NCBI GenBank assembly: GCA_016793805.1
Contig: JAEUIZ010000028.1
Coordinates: forward strand, 124,001 to 188,000
DNA length: 64,000 bases
Source: Phycisphaerae bacterium
GTDB taxonomy: Bacteria > Planctomycetota > Phycisphaerae > Phycisphaerales > UBA1924
Reading direction: 5' to 3'
Part shown: piece by piece, positions 1 to 8,695 of the stretch
Position numbering within the stretch: the stretch's first letter is position 1
Layout: each line of letters starts with the position of its first letter
Notes under the pieces: model-generated
Seen by the model: the letters and a program-made list of their open reading frames with translations, nothing else
What the model was told of the DNA's origin: nothing
The model's database searches: none
Program-made: the position numbers and the translations under genes

Positions 1-2
1 CG

Positions 3-515
3 CGGTGGCAGAGGCCGACGGATCGGCTGTTCCTGGGGATCGACCACACGGCGATCGCGGTGGCGGACACGGAGGCGAGCCTGGGGTTCTATCGGGACAC
101 GCTCGGGCTGCGGGTCGCGGGGGGGAGCGAGAACTTCGGGTCGGAGCAGGAGCGGCTGAACAACGTGTTTGGGGCGCGGGTGCGGATCACGACGCTGCGC
201 GCGGCGGCTGGGCCGGGGGTGGAACTGCTGGAGTACCTCGCGCCGTCGGACGGGAGGCCGTATCCGGTGGAGTCGCGTCCGAACGACCTCGTGTCGTGGC
301 GGACGATCGTGGTGATGCCCGACGCGGAGGCGACGGCGAGGCGGCTTCGCGAGGCGCGGGTGGACTGGGTGACGGCGGGCGTGGTGCCGTCGCCCCAGGG
401 CGTGCTGGGCGAGGGCGCGGGCGGGACGGTGCGCGATCCGGATGGGCACGCGGTTCGGTTCACGAGCCGGAACGACGACGCGGTGCCGGCATCGAAGGTC
501 GGGAGCAAACCATGA
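3..515 (+). CDS. VOC (glyoxalase-like) domain protein, 5' partial
   Basis: The frame is open back to the window edge, so the gene starts upstream. A GTG at 60 lies inside the domain: the codons before it read ...FLGIDHTAIAVADTEAS, the usual first beta strand of a vicinal-oxygen-chelate (glyoxalase/bleomycin-resistance/dioxygenase) module. A second half follows, with a ...GTVRDPDGHAVRF strand typical of the metal-side end of the fold. VOC proteins bind a divalent metal and act on small electrophiles or aromatic compounds; the substrate cannot be told here. Its TGA (513-515) overlaps the ATG of the next gene (512) as ATGA, so translation is probably coupled to the YHS and DoxX genes that follow. 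Confidence 0.8.
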   Translation, partial: RWQRPTDRLFLGIDHTAIAVADTEASLGFYRDTLGLRVAGGSENFGSEQERLNNVFGARVRITTLRAAAGPGVELLEYLAPSDGRPYPVESRPNDLVSWRTIVVMPDAEATARRLREARVDWVTAGVVPSPQGVLGEGAGGTVRDPDGHAVRFTSRNDDAVPASKVGSKP

Positions 516-1423
516 GCATGTTGAGAACATATTCGCGGGTCGGGGTGGTTGCGGCGGCGGCGATGACGACGCCGGCGTGGGCACAGGGTCCGACGCTGCG
601 CTGCATGGCGACGAGCACCGAGATCGCGTGGTCGGAGGTGCTCGGGCATCACGCGGCGTTCCACTTCGTGCCCAACCCCACGGCGGCGGCGGGCACGTCG
701 TTCGCGAAGGAGTACGCGGGCGAGTGGCCCACGGTCGCGGGCGTGCGGCACGTGATCGTCGTGAGCGAGGCTCGCGCGGCGGAATGGGCGACGCAGTTTC
801 GCCAGGCCGGGATCAACGTGGTGGACGACACGTCGGGCGTGCTGGCGGCGCAACTGAGGGCGTTTGCGGGCGGAGTGAGCGGCGTGCCGGTGACGATCGT
901 GCTGAGCCCGAACGGGACCGAACTGTTACGTCGGTCGGGCGCGAGCGAGAGCGACACGTACCCCTTCAAGGAGTTCGCGGCGAGTTTCGTCGAGCGGGCG
1001 CGGCTCGGCGCGCTGCGGGACTACAACCTGCCGAAGGGCTCGACGCTGGCGCTCGAGGGGTACGACCCGGTGTCGTACTTCACGGCGGGCAAGCCGACAA
1101 AGGGCAAGGCGGAGATCGCCACGAACCATCGCGGGGTGACGTACCGATTCGCGTCGGCGGAGAACCGAAGGCTGTTCGCGCGATCGCCGGAGAAGTATCT
1201 GCCGACGTACGGCGGGTGGTGCGCGAGCGCCATGGGGGACGGCGGGAGGAAGGTGGGGATCGACCCGACGAACTTCAAGGTGAAGGACGGGCGCCTGTTC
1301 CTGTTCTACCTCGGGACGTTCGCCGACGCGAAGAAGGACTGGAACAAGCACGAGAAGGAATGGGAACCGGCAGCGGACCGGAACTGGAAGCGGCTCACCA
1401 ACGAGGACCCGATCAAGCCATGA
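512..1423 (+). CDS. Secreted YHS-domain protein with thioredoxin-like N-terminal half
   Basis: 303 aa. An N-terminal signal peptide ends near AWA-Q (residue 23). Residues about 30-165 resemble a thioredoxin-like fold (VPVTIVLSPNGTELLRRSG, as in redoxins) but contain no CXXC pair, so redox activity is doubtful. Residues about 180-270 form a YHS domain (GYDPVSYF, later GGWCASAM), a small module often found in metal-handling proteins and on exported proteins. The start is set by the ATGA overlap with the VOC gene; the stop overlaps the DoxX gene in the same way (1420-1423). The three genes look like one coupled envelope operon. A role in metal or redox stress is inferred from the domains only. 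Confidence 0.82.
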   Translation: MSMLRTYSRVGVVAAAAMTTPAWAQGPTLRCMATSTEIAWSEVLGHHAAFHFVPNPTAAAGTSFAKEYAGEWPTVAGVRHVIVVSEARAAEWATQFRQAGINVVDDTSGVLAAQLRAFAGGVSGVPVTIVLSPNGTELLRRSGASESDTYPFKEFAASFVERARLGALRDYNLPKGSTLALEGYDPVSYFTAGKPTKGKAEIATNHRGVTYRFASAENRRLFARSPEKYLPTYGGWCASAMGDGGRKVGIDPTNFKVKDGRLFLFYLGTFADAKKDWNKHEKEWEPAADRNWKRLTNEDPIKP

Positions 1424-1848
1424 GCAGAGCACAACGCATCACGAGTTGGACCTTGCAGGTGATCGTCGCGGGGATTCTGTTCCAGACGCTGTTCTTCAAG
1501 TTCAGCGGCGCGGAGGAGAGCCGGCACATCTTCAGCACGCTGGGGATGGAGCCGTGGGGCCGATACGCGTCGGGCGCGGCGGAACTGGTGGCGGTGGTGC
1601 TGCTGCTGGTTCCGCGGACGGCGGCGATCGGGGCGCTGCTGTCGCTGAGCGTGATCAGCGGGGCGATCGCGAGCCACCTGGTGAGACTGGGGATCGAGGT
1701 CAAGGGCGACGGGGGATTGCTCTTCGGGCTGGCGGTGGTGGTATTCGTCGGGAGCGCGGCGGTGCTGTGGCTGCGGCGGCGCGAGGTCCCGATCGTGGGC
1801 CGACGGTTCGCTTCGTGCGGGTGCGGGCACGCCAGCGCGGCGCACTAG
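1420..1848 (+). CDS. DoxX-family membrane protein
   Basis: 142 aa with four predicted membrane segments (about residues 10-28, 48-66, 70-90 and 102-122) and a short Cys/His-rich tail (ASCGCGHASAAH). The layout FQTLFFKFSGAEES..F...GMEPWGR fits the DoxX/DoxD-like family, small integral membrane proteins linked to thiosulfate:quinone oxidoreductase or to oxidative-stress complexes. Its ATG overlaps the TGA of the YHS gene (ATGA). The CGCGH tail could bind metal, which would fit the YHS neighbour, but this is inference. Confidence 0.75.
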   Translation: MSRAQRITSWTLQVIVAGILFQTLFFKFSGAEESRHIFSTLGMEPWGRYASGAAELVAVVLLLVPRTAAIGALLSLSVISGAIASHLVRLGIEVKGDGGLLFGLAVVVFVGSAAVLWLRRREVPIVGRRFASCGCGHASAAH

Positions 1849-1875
1849 CCCCCCCCACCCCCCCCACCACCCCCG
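1849..1875. repeat. Intergenic poly-C tract
   Basis: Directly after the DoxX stop codon the plus strand reads C8-A-C8-A-CC-A-C5. The minus strand therefore has several G runs and could form a G-quadruplex. Similar tracts occur at 13049, 23395 and 55529. Confidence 0.8.
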
Positions 1876-2022
1876 CCACGACGACGGCTCCACTGGTGCC
1901 ACGGGGGAGATCCGGGCGGGGCAAGGCATCCGACGCGACGACGGCGGTGCCAGGGACTCATCAGGGCGCGGGGATGGACTCTCCCTGCGACGCCGACCGC
2001 CCGATAATGAGAGGACTGTTCG

Positions 2023-4764
2023 ATGGCGATGCGAGTGAAGGCCCGTCAGAAGCGAGCGACGATGTCGGTAGGCGAGAGCAAGCCGAGGCGTGAGGTGGAG
2101 GACGAGGCGACGCCCGCGCCGGACGCGGAGACGCAGCGGCTGCTGGCGGACGAGTCGCGGAGCGCCAACTGGAAGCGATGGGGCCCGTACCTCTCGGAGC
2201 GGCAATGGGGCACGGTGCGCGAGGACTACTCGGAGCACGGGGACTGCTGGAACTACTTCCCGCACGATCAGGCGCGGTCGCGGGCGTATCGGTGGGGCGA
2301 GGACGGGATCCTGGGGATCACGGATCGGCAATGCCGACTGTGCTTCGCGGTGGCGCTGTGGAACGAGAAAGACCCGATCCTGAAGGAGCGGCTGTTCGGT
2401 CTGACCGGGCCGGAGGGCAACCACGGCGAGGACGTCAAGGAGCACTACTTCTACCTCGACTCGACGCCGACGCACTCGTATCTGCGCGGGCTGTACAAGT
2501 ACCCGCAGGCGGAGTTCCCGTACGCGCGGCTGGTGGAGGAGAATCGGCGGCGCGGTCGCTCGGAGCCCGAGTTCGAGATCGCGGACACGGGGGTCTTTGA
2601 CGGCGGGCGGTACTTCGATGTAGAGGTCGAGTACGCGAAGGCGTCGCCGGAGGACATCGCGGTTCGGATCCGGGTGCACAATCGCGGGCCGGAGGCGGCA
2701 GGGGTGCACCTGCTGCCGACGCTGTGGTTCCGGAATCACTGGTCGTGGGGCTGCACGCACGAGGGGTGCGAGCCCAAGCCGCTGCTGTGGTCGGATCGGG
2801 CGGGGGTGATCGAGACGGAGCACACGTCGCTGGGTCGGCATCGGCTGGCGGTCGGCGTTGGGCCGGAGGGCGTGGCGCCGGAACTCCTGTTCTGCGAGAA
2901 CCAGACGAACACGCAGCGGGTCTTCGGCGTGCCCGGCCCGGCGTTCCCGAAGGACTCGATCCACGAGCGGGTCGTGCACGGCAACACGGCGGCGGTGAAC
3001 CCGGCGCGGCGCGGGACGAAGGCGGCCGCGTGGTACCGGCTGACCGTGCCGGCGCGGGGGACGGTGGAGGTTCGCCTGCGATTGACAGCAAGCGACGAGG
3101 CGGCGCCCGAACCTTTGGGCGCGACGTTCGAGCGGCTGTTCGCGGATCGCATCCGAGAAGCGAACGAGTTCTTCGCGTCGCGCCTCGCGCACATGGGCGC
3201 GGAGGAGCGGAACGTGGCGCGGCAGGCGTACGCGGGGCTCCTCTGGAGCAAGCAGTTCTATCACTACGTGGTGAAGAACTGGCTGGAGGGCGATCCGGCG
3301 CAGCCCCCGCCGCCCGAGGGGCACAAGCACGGGCGGAACGCGGACTGGTCGCACCTGCACGCGCGCGACGTGATCTCGATGCCCGACAAGTGGGAGTACC
3401 CGTGGTTCGCGGCGTGGGACCTGGCGTTCCACATGATCCCGATGGCGCGGATCGACCCGACGCTGGCGAAGGAGCAGTTGATCCTGTTCCTGCGCGAGTG
3501 GTACATGCACGCGAACGGGCAGATCCCGGCGTACGAGTTCGCCATGGGGGACGTGAACCCGCCGGTGCACGCGTGGGCGTGCTGGCGGGTGTACAAGATG
3601 ACGGGCCCGCGCGGGCAGCGGGACCGGTTGTTCCTGGCGCGGACGTTCCAGAAGTTGATGCTGAACTTCACGTGGTGGGTCAATCGGAAGGACCCGTCGG
3701 GGAAGAACCTGTTCGCGGGCGGGTTCCTGGGGCTGGACAACATCGGGGTGTTCGATCGGTCGCGGCCGCTGCCCACGGGCGGGCACCTCGAGCAGGCCGA
3801 CGGGACGGCGTGGATGGCGTTCTACTGCGGGACGATGCTGAGCATGGCGCTGGAACTGGCGCAGCACGACCCCGCCTACGAGGACGTGGCCAGCAAGTTC
3901 TTCGAGCACTTCGTCGCGATCACCGACGCCATGAACACGCTGGGCGGGACGGGGCTCTGGGACGAGCAGGACGGGTTCTACTACGACCAGATCAGCATCG
4001 ACGGGCGGACGATCCCGCTGCGCGTGCGGTCGCTGGTGGGCATCATCCCGATCCTGGCGGTCGAGGTGCTCGAGGACGGCGCGATCGACCGGTTGCCGGG
4101 TTTCAAGAAGCGGATGCGGTGGTTCCTGGAGAACCGCAAGGACCTCTCGCGGCACATCTCGTACATGTGCGACGACGGCCCGGACGGGCACGCGGGCCAC
4201 GCGCACCGGCTGCTGGCGATCCCGTCGCGCGAGCGGCTGGTGCGGGTGCTGCGGTACATGCTCGACGAGTCGGAGTTCCTGTCGCCCTTTGGGGTGCGTT
4301 CGCTCTCGAAGGTGCACGCGGCGCACCCGTACGTGTTCCGCATCAACGGCGACGAGCACCGCGTGGACTATTGCCCCGGCGAGTCGAACACGGCGCTGTT
4401 CGGGGGCAACTCGAACTGGCGCGGGCCGATCTGGTTCCCGATCAACTTTCTGATCGTCGAGGCGCTCGAGCGGTACTACCACTTCTACGGGGACGAGTTG
4501 CGGGTCGAGTGTCCGACGGGCTCGGGGCGGATGTGCACGCTGCTCGAAGTTGCGACGGAACTGAGGCGTCGGCTGGCGTCGCTGGTCCTGCCCGGGCCGG
4601 ACGGCGTCCGGCCCGCGCATCGGGGCGATCGCCTCATGACGACGGATCCGGACTCTCGCGAGTTGGTGCTGTTCCACGAGCACTTCCACGGGGAGACGGG
4701 GCGGGGGCTGGGGGCGACGCATCAGACGGGCTGGACGGCGCTGGTCGCCACGCTGCTGGAGTAG
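2023..4764 (+). CDS. Glycoside hydrolase, GH63-like (alpha-glucosidase/mannosylglycerate-hydrolase type)
   Basis: 913 aa, cytoplasmic (no signal peptide). The N-terminal third is a beta-rich domain (RQWGTVREDYSEHGDCWNYF); the C-terminal two thirds is an (alpha/alpha)6 barrel with repeated W/Y-rich motifs: WEYPWFAAWDLAFHMIPMAR, FLGLDNIGVFDRS, GTAWMAFY, GNSNWRGPIWFPINF and a late FHGETGRGLGATHQTGWTAL. This arrangement is that of GH63 and related bacterial proteins, which remove glucose or mannose from small glycosides by an inverting mechanism. The exact substrate is open; glucosylglycerate or mannosylglycerate (compatible solutes) are reasonable candidates. The start at 2023 is favoured by a GAGAGGA Shine-Dalgarno-like run about 8 bases upstream; ATG 2062 is an alternative. 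Confidence 0.83.
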   Translation: MAMRVKARQKRATMSVGESKPRREVEDEATPAPDAETQRLLADESRSANWKRWGPYLSERQWGTVREDYSEHGDCWNYFPHDQARSRAYRWGEDGILGITDRQCRLCFAVALWNEKDPILKERLFGLTGPEGNHGEDVKEHYFYLDSTPTHSYLRGLYKYPQAEFPYARLVEENRRRGRSEPEFEIADTGVFDGGRYFDVEVEYAKASPEDIAVRIRVHNRGPEAAGVHLLPTLWFRNHWSWGCTHEGCEPKPLLWSDRAGVIETEHTSLGRHRLAVGVGPEGVAPELLFCENQTNTQRVFGVPGPAFPKDSIHERVVHGNTAAVNPARRGTKAAAWYRLTVPARGTVEVRLRLTASDEAAPEPLGATFERLFADRIREANEFFASRLAHMGAEERNVARQAYAGLLWSKQFYHYVVKNWLEGDPAQPPPPEGHKHGRNADWSHLHARDVISMPDKWEYPWFAAWDLAFHMIPMARIDPTLAKEQLILFLREWYMHANGQIPAYEFAMGDVNPPVHAWACWRVYKMTGPRGQRDRLFLARTFQKLMLNFTWWVNRKDPSGKNLFAGGFLGLDNIGVFDRSRPLPTGGHLEQADGTAWMAFYCGTMLSMALELAQHDPAYEDVASKFFEHFVAITDAMNTLGGTGLWDEQDGFYYDQISIDGRTIPLRVRSLVGIIPILAVEVLEDGAIDRLPGFKKRMRWFLENRKDLSRHISYMCDDGPDGHAGHAHRLLAIPSRERLVRVLRYMLDESEFLSPFGVRSLSKVHAAHPYVFRINGDEHRVDYCPGESNTALFGGNSNWRGPIWFPINFLIVEALERYYHFYGDELRVECPTGSGRMCTLLEVATELRRRLASLVLPGPDGVRPAHRGDRLMTTDPDSRELVLFHEHFHGETGRGLGATHQTGWTALVATLLE

Positions 4765-4798
4765 GGCGCGCACGAGCCCGAGAACCAGCGGGCGGGGC

Positions 4799-4826
4799 TT
4801 GCGTCGCCCGGTGCGTTTGGTAGGAT
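4799..4826 (+). promoter_or_regulatory. Promoter of the metalloprotease gene
   Basis: TTGCGT (4799-4804), a 16-base spacer, then TAGGAT (4821-4826): a good sigma-70-type match about 46 bases before the ATG at 4873. Confidence 0.55.
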
Positions 4827-4872
4827 GCACGCACGCCGGCATGCGGCCGGCGATGAGCGGAGATCCAACCCG

Positions 4873-7419
4873 ATGCGTCACTTGCCCTTGGTTGTGCTGC
4901 TGGCTGCCGGACAGGCGGCGAGCGCGGATGTCATTGCCACTTCTCCCGATGGCGCGTGGTCGGTGCTCGACCAGGTGCCCGTGATCGACCAGATCAAGCC
5001 GGCGTGGATCCGCCCGCCGGTGGCGGCGCACGCGACCGTGAACTGGGCGCGGCTTTCGGCGGTGCTGGCGCGGGCGCCCATGGAGGGCACGGCGGAGGCG
5101 CGGCTGGCGCCGGCGGTGGTGACGCTCCCGATGCCCGACGGGACGTTCGCGCGGTTCAACGTGGTGGAGAGCCCGGTGATGGAGCCGGAGTTGGCGGCGC
5201 AGTTCCCGGAGATCCGCACGTACCTCGGCCAGGGGATCGACGACCCGCAGGCGTCGGTGCGGATGGACACGACGCCGCAGGGCTTCCACTCGCAACTGCT
5301 GTCGCCGAACGGGGCGGTGTACATCGACCCGTACTCGCGCGGGGACTCGAAGTTGTACGCGGTGTATTACAAGCGGGACTACACGAAGAAGAACGACGGG
5401 TGGGAGTGCCACACTCCCCAGGGCACCCGCCCGCCGATGCTCCCGGGCGGGATCGACACGACCAACGGCGCGACGCTGCGGACGTATCGGCTCGCGAACG
5501 CGTGCACGGGCGAGTACGCGACGTTCCACGGCGGGACGGTGGCGAGCGCCCAGGCGGCGATCGTGACGGCGGTCAACCGCGTCACCGGCGTGTACGAACT
5601 CGACCTCTCGGTTCGCATGGTCCTGGTCGCCAACAACACGAGCATCGTGTACACCAACGCGAGCACGGATCCGTACACGAACAACAACGGGAGCACGATG
5701 CTCGGGCAGAACCAGACGACGTGCGACAGCGTCATTGGGAACGCCAACTACGACATCGGGCACGTCTTCTCCACCGGGGGCGGCGGGGTGGCGGGGCTCC
5801 GCGTCGTCGGCGTGACTGGGCAGAAGGCCCGCGGCGTGACGGGGCTGGCCAGCCCGACGGGGGATCCGTTCTACATCGACTACGTGGCGCACGAGATGGG
5901 GCACCAGTTCGGCGGGAACCACACCTTCAACTCGCCGACCGGCTCGTGCTCGGGCAACCGCAACGCCTCCACCGCATACGAGCCCGGGAGCGCGTCGACG
6001 ATCATGGGCTATGCCGGCATCTGCGGCGCGGACAACCTCCAGCCCAACAGCGATCCGTACTTCTCGTTCATCAGCCTCGACGAGATCGTGGCGTGGATCT
6101 CCGTCGCGCCCGGCAACGGGAACACGCAGACGCCGACGAACAACACCTGGCCGACGGTCAACGGCGGCCCGGACTACACCATCCCCGCGAACACGCCCTT
6201 CGCACTCGTCGCCACCGGAAGCGATCCCAACGGGCAGACCCCCACGTTCTGCTGGGAGCAGCGGAACCTCGGCGCCGCGATCACGCTCGCAGCGGGCGAC
6301 AACGGGACGAGCCCGATCATCCGGTCGCTCACGGGCACGGTCAGCCCCGTGCGCACGATCCCGCGCCTGTCGAACCTGCTCGCGAACACCACGCTCCTGG
6401 GCGAGCGGCTTCCCACGACCAACCGCAACCTCAGTTTCCGCGTGGTGGCGCGCGACAACCGCGCGGGGGGCGGGGCGTTCAACACCGATGACGTCTCGCT
6501 CACGGTCGTCAACACGGGCTCGGCCTTCGCCGTGACCTCGCCCAACACCGCAGTCTCGTGGCCGGCCAACAGCAGCCAGACCATAACCTGGAACGTCGCG
6601 GGGACGACTGGCGGGGGCATCAACTGCGCGAACGTGGCGATCCTGCTCTCCACCGATGGCGGGAACACCTTCCCAACCACGCTCATCGCCAGCACGCCCA
6701 ACGACGGGAGCGAGATCGTGACGATCCCCTTGCCGGGGACGACCACGGCGCGGATCAAGGTCGCGGCGGTGGGCAACATCTTCTTCGACGTGTCGAACGT
6801 GAACTTCACGATCACCGCGCCGGTGGGACCGCCGAACAACCAGTGCGCCAGCGCCACGGCCGTGGGCAACGGTTCGTTCCCCTTCACGACGGTGGGCGCC
6901 ACGACGGACGGGCCCGCCGAGATCACCTGCGGGTTCTGCTGCGGGGACGCGCAGGTCAACCAGGACGTGTGGTACACCTACACCGCATCGTGCACCGGGA
7001 CGGCGACGGCGAGCATCTGCTCGGCCAACTACGACTCGAAGATCGCGATCTACCAGGGCGCCGGGTGCCCGGTGGTGAACAGCACGGCGATCGCCTGCGA
7101 CGACGACTTCTGCGGGACGGCGTCGCAGGTCTCGTGGGCCGTCACTTCGGGCGCGGTCTACAAGGTCCGCATCGGCGGGTTCAACACCGCGACGGGCACG
7201 GGGACTCTGGTGCTCTCGTGCGGCGCGCCGCCGTGCTACGCGAACTGCGACGGATCGACGATCGCGCCGATCCTGAACATCAACGACTTCACGTGCTTCA
7301 CGAACCGCTTCGCCGCGGGCGACACCTACGCGAACTGCGACAGCAGCACGATCGCACCGGTGCTGAACGTCAACGACTTCACGTGCTTCCTGAACCGCTT
7401 CGCCGCCGGCTGCACCTGA
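4873..7419 (+). CDS. Secreted reprolysin-type zinc metalloprotease with GC-type dockerin doublet
   Basis: 848 aa. Starting at ATG 4873 gives a clean signal peptide (MRHLPLVVLLAAGQAASA). Residues 340-350 read HEMGHQFGGNH, the HExxHxxGxxH zinc site of metzincins, and Met378 in STIMGYAG is the Met-turn, so this is an M12-like (reprolysin) endopeptidase acting outside the cytoplasm. Behind the catalytic domain come Ig-like/beta domains, then a Cys-rich segment resembling a pre-peptidase C-terminal domain (about residues 655-780). The last ~60 residues are two copies of the motif NCDGST..P.LN.NDFTCF.NRFAAG, the planctomycete GC-type dockerin, probably a calcium-binding surface-anchoring module. 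The same doublet ends the proteins at 20867 and 31680. Confidence 0.9.
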   Translation: MRHLPLVVLLAAGQAASADVIATSPDGAWSVLDQVPVIDQIKPAWIRPPVAAHATVNWARLSAVLARAPMEGTAEARLAPAVVTLPMPDGTFARFNVVESPVMEPELAAQFPEIRTYLGQGIDDPQASVRMDTTPQGFHSQLLSPNGAVYIDPYSRGDSKLYAVYYKRDYTKKNDGWECHTPQGTRPPMLPGGIDTTNGATLRTYRLANACTGEYATFHGGTVASAQAAIVTAVNRVTGVYELDLSVRMVLVANNTSIVYTNASTDPYTNNNGSTMLGQNQTTCDSVIGNANYDIGHVFSTGGGGVAGLRVVGVTGQKARGVTGLASPTGDPFYIDYVAHEMGHQFGGNHTFNSPTGSCSGNRNASTAYEPGSASTIMGYAGICGADNLQPNSDPYFSFISLDEIVAWISVAPGNGNTQTPTNNTWPTVNGGPDYTIPANTPFALVATGSDPNGQTPTFCWEQRNLGAAITLAAGDNGTSPIIRSLTGTVSPVRTIPRLSNLLANTTLLGERLPTTNRNLSFRVVARDNRAGGGAFNTDDVSLTVVNTGSAFAVTSPNTAVSWPANSSQTITWNVAGTTGGGINCANVAILLSTDGGNTFPTTLIASTPNDGSEIVTIPLPGTTTARIKVAAVGNIFFDVSNVNFTITAPVGPPNNQCASATAVGNGSFPFTTVGATTDGPAEITCGFCCGDAQVNQDVWYTYTASCTGTATASICSANYDSKIAIYQGAGCPVVNSTAIACDDDFCGTASQVSWAVTSGAVYKVRIGGFNTATGTGTLVLSCGAPPCYANCDGSTIAPILNINDFTCFTNRFAAGDTYANCDSSTIAPVLNVNDFTCFLNRFAAGCT

Positions 7420-7462
7420 GCCCTCGCGGCGCGTCGGCGGCAACGCACGGCCCGCGCGCAGG

Positions 7463-7468
7463 TACGAT
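7463..7468 (+). promoter_or_regulatory. -10-like TACGAT next to a start codon
   Basis: TACGAT lies 6 bases before ATG 7475 with no Shine-Dalgarno between, as expected for a leaderless mRNA. No clear -35 element. Confidence 0.4.
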
Positions 7469-7474
7469 CCGCCG

Positions 7475-8653
7475 ATGAACGATCGAACGGTCGAGCACGG
7501 CTGGTTGTCCGCACTCACGCAACTCCCCACGGCCGCGGGGCGCGAGGGACGCGTGAGCCGTTGGGTCGAGGCGTGGGCGCGGGAGCGTGCGGGTGTGCTG
7601 CTGCGCCGCGACGGGGCGGGCAACATCGAGTTGCGGCTGGCCGGGTCGGAGGCGCTGGCGCCCCCCATCTATTTCACGGCGCACATGGACCATCCGGCGT
7701 TCGTGGTGGACGAGGTTCTCGCGGACGGCCGCGTGGCGCTCGAGTTTCGCGGGGGCGTGATGGCGGACTACTTCCACGACGCGCGGGTGCGGCTGCATCC
7801 GGCCTCGGGGCCGCCGGTGGGGGCACGCCTGGTCGCCAGCGTGGCCTCACCCAAGGCCCTGCATCTCGCCCAGCCTGACGCGCCGGCGTCCGGGCTCGCG
7901 GTCGGCGACGTGGCGACGTGGGAACTCCCCGAGGCCCGGATCGAGGATGGCCTCATCCACACGCACGCGTGCGACGATCTGGCGGCTTTGGCGGCGGCGC
8001 TGGCGGCCCTGGATCGGCTGCGGCGGGCGCGGGCCGCGGGAGCGCCGGAGCGGCAGGACGTTCGGGTGCTGCTGACGCGGGCGGAGGAGATCGGGTTCGT
8101 GGGCGCGATCGCGGCGTGCCGGGACGGGACGATGCCGCCGGGGAGCCGCGTGCTGGCGCTGGAGAACAGCCGGGCGCTCCCGGAGTCGCCGGTGGGCGGT
8201 GGCCCGATCGTGCGCGTGGGAGATCGGCTGAGCGTGTTCTCCCCGACGCTCTCGGCCGCCGTGGCGCAGCGAGCCGAGGAGGCGTTCGGCGGCCCGGCGA
8301 CGCCGACCGCAGCGCAGAAGGCCTCGGCGGGAGCGGCGCGGCGGTGGCAGCGGAAACTGATGGCCGGGGGCGCCTGCGAGGCGACGGTGTTCTGCGACTA
8401 CGGCTACGAGGCGACGTGCCTGTGCCTGCCGCTGGGCAACTACCACAACATGGCGGACCTGGCGGCGGTGCAGGCGGGCACGAACACGACGCCGGCGCGG
8501 GTCGGGCCGGAGTTCGTCTCGATCGCCGACTTCGACGGGCTGGTGGACCTGTTGGTAGCGTGCGGGGAGCGGCTGCCGGCGGCGCCGGGGGCGAGGGCGA
8601 TGATCGACCGATTGTGGTCGCAGAAGCAGGGCGTGCTGAGCGAGCCGGCGTAG
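7475..8653 (+). CDS. M42/M28-like zinc aminopeptidase
   Basis: 392 aa, no signal peptide. The metal-ligand motifs of co-catalytic di-zinc peptidases are in order: AHMDHP (His70, Asp72), HACDD (Asp167/168), RAEEIG (Glu204/205, the general base pair) and a late NYHNMAD (His ligand). This order fits M42 glutamyl-aminopeptidase/cellulase-M-like enzymes, which trim N-terminal residues from peptides in the cytoplasm; a deacylase of the M20 type is the main alternative. The N-terminal ETAP-like pattern (LTQLPTAAGREGRVSRWVEA) also fits. It follows the protease gene by 55 bases but has its own putative leaderless start. Confidence 0.82.
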   Translation: MNDRTVEHGWLSALTQLPTAAGREGRVSRWVEAWARERAGVLLRRDGAGNIELRLAGSEALAPPIYFTAHMDHPAFVVDEVLADGRVALEFRGGVMADYFHDARVRLHPASGPPVGARLVASVASPKALHLAQPDAPASGLAVGDVATWELPEARIEDGLIHTHACDDLAALAAALAALDRLRRARAAGAPERQDVRVLLTRAEEIGFVGAIAACRDGTMPPGSRVLALENSRALPESPVGGGPIVRVGDRLSVFSPTLSAAVAQRAEEAFGGPATPTAAQKASAGAARRWQRKLMAGGACEATVFCDYGYEATCLCLPLGNYHNMADLAAVQAGTNTTPARVGPEFVSIADFDGLVDLLVACGERLPAAPGARAMIDRLWSQKQGVLSEPA

Positions 8654-8683
8654 GGAGCGCCCACGCGGCGCGGGTGCGTCCTC

Positions 8684-8689
8684 TACACT
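8684..8689 (+). promoter_or_regulatory. -10-like TACACT next to a GTG start
   Basis: TACACT is 6 bases before the GTG at 8696; there is no Shine-Dalgarno. Probable leaderless start of nfo. Confidence 0.4.
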
Positions 8690-8695
8690 GCGGGC

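Noticed and set aside
60-515. GTG 60 as the start of the VOC gene
   Set aside because: The frame stays open to the window edge and the first beta strand of the domain lies before the GTG.
512-1000. Thioredoxin-like half of the YHS protein as an active redox enzyme
   Set aside because: No CXXC or single peroxidatic Cys in the expected place.
1306-7668. Minus-strand open frame of about 2120 codons antisense to the glycosidase and metalloprotease genes
   Set aside because: Arg/Pro/His-rich without any domain; a product of high GC and codon bias in the real plus-strand genes.
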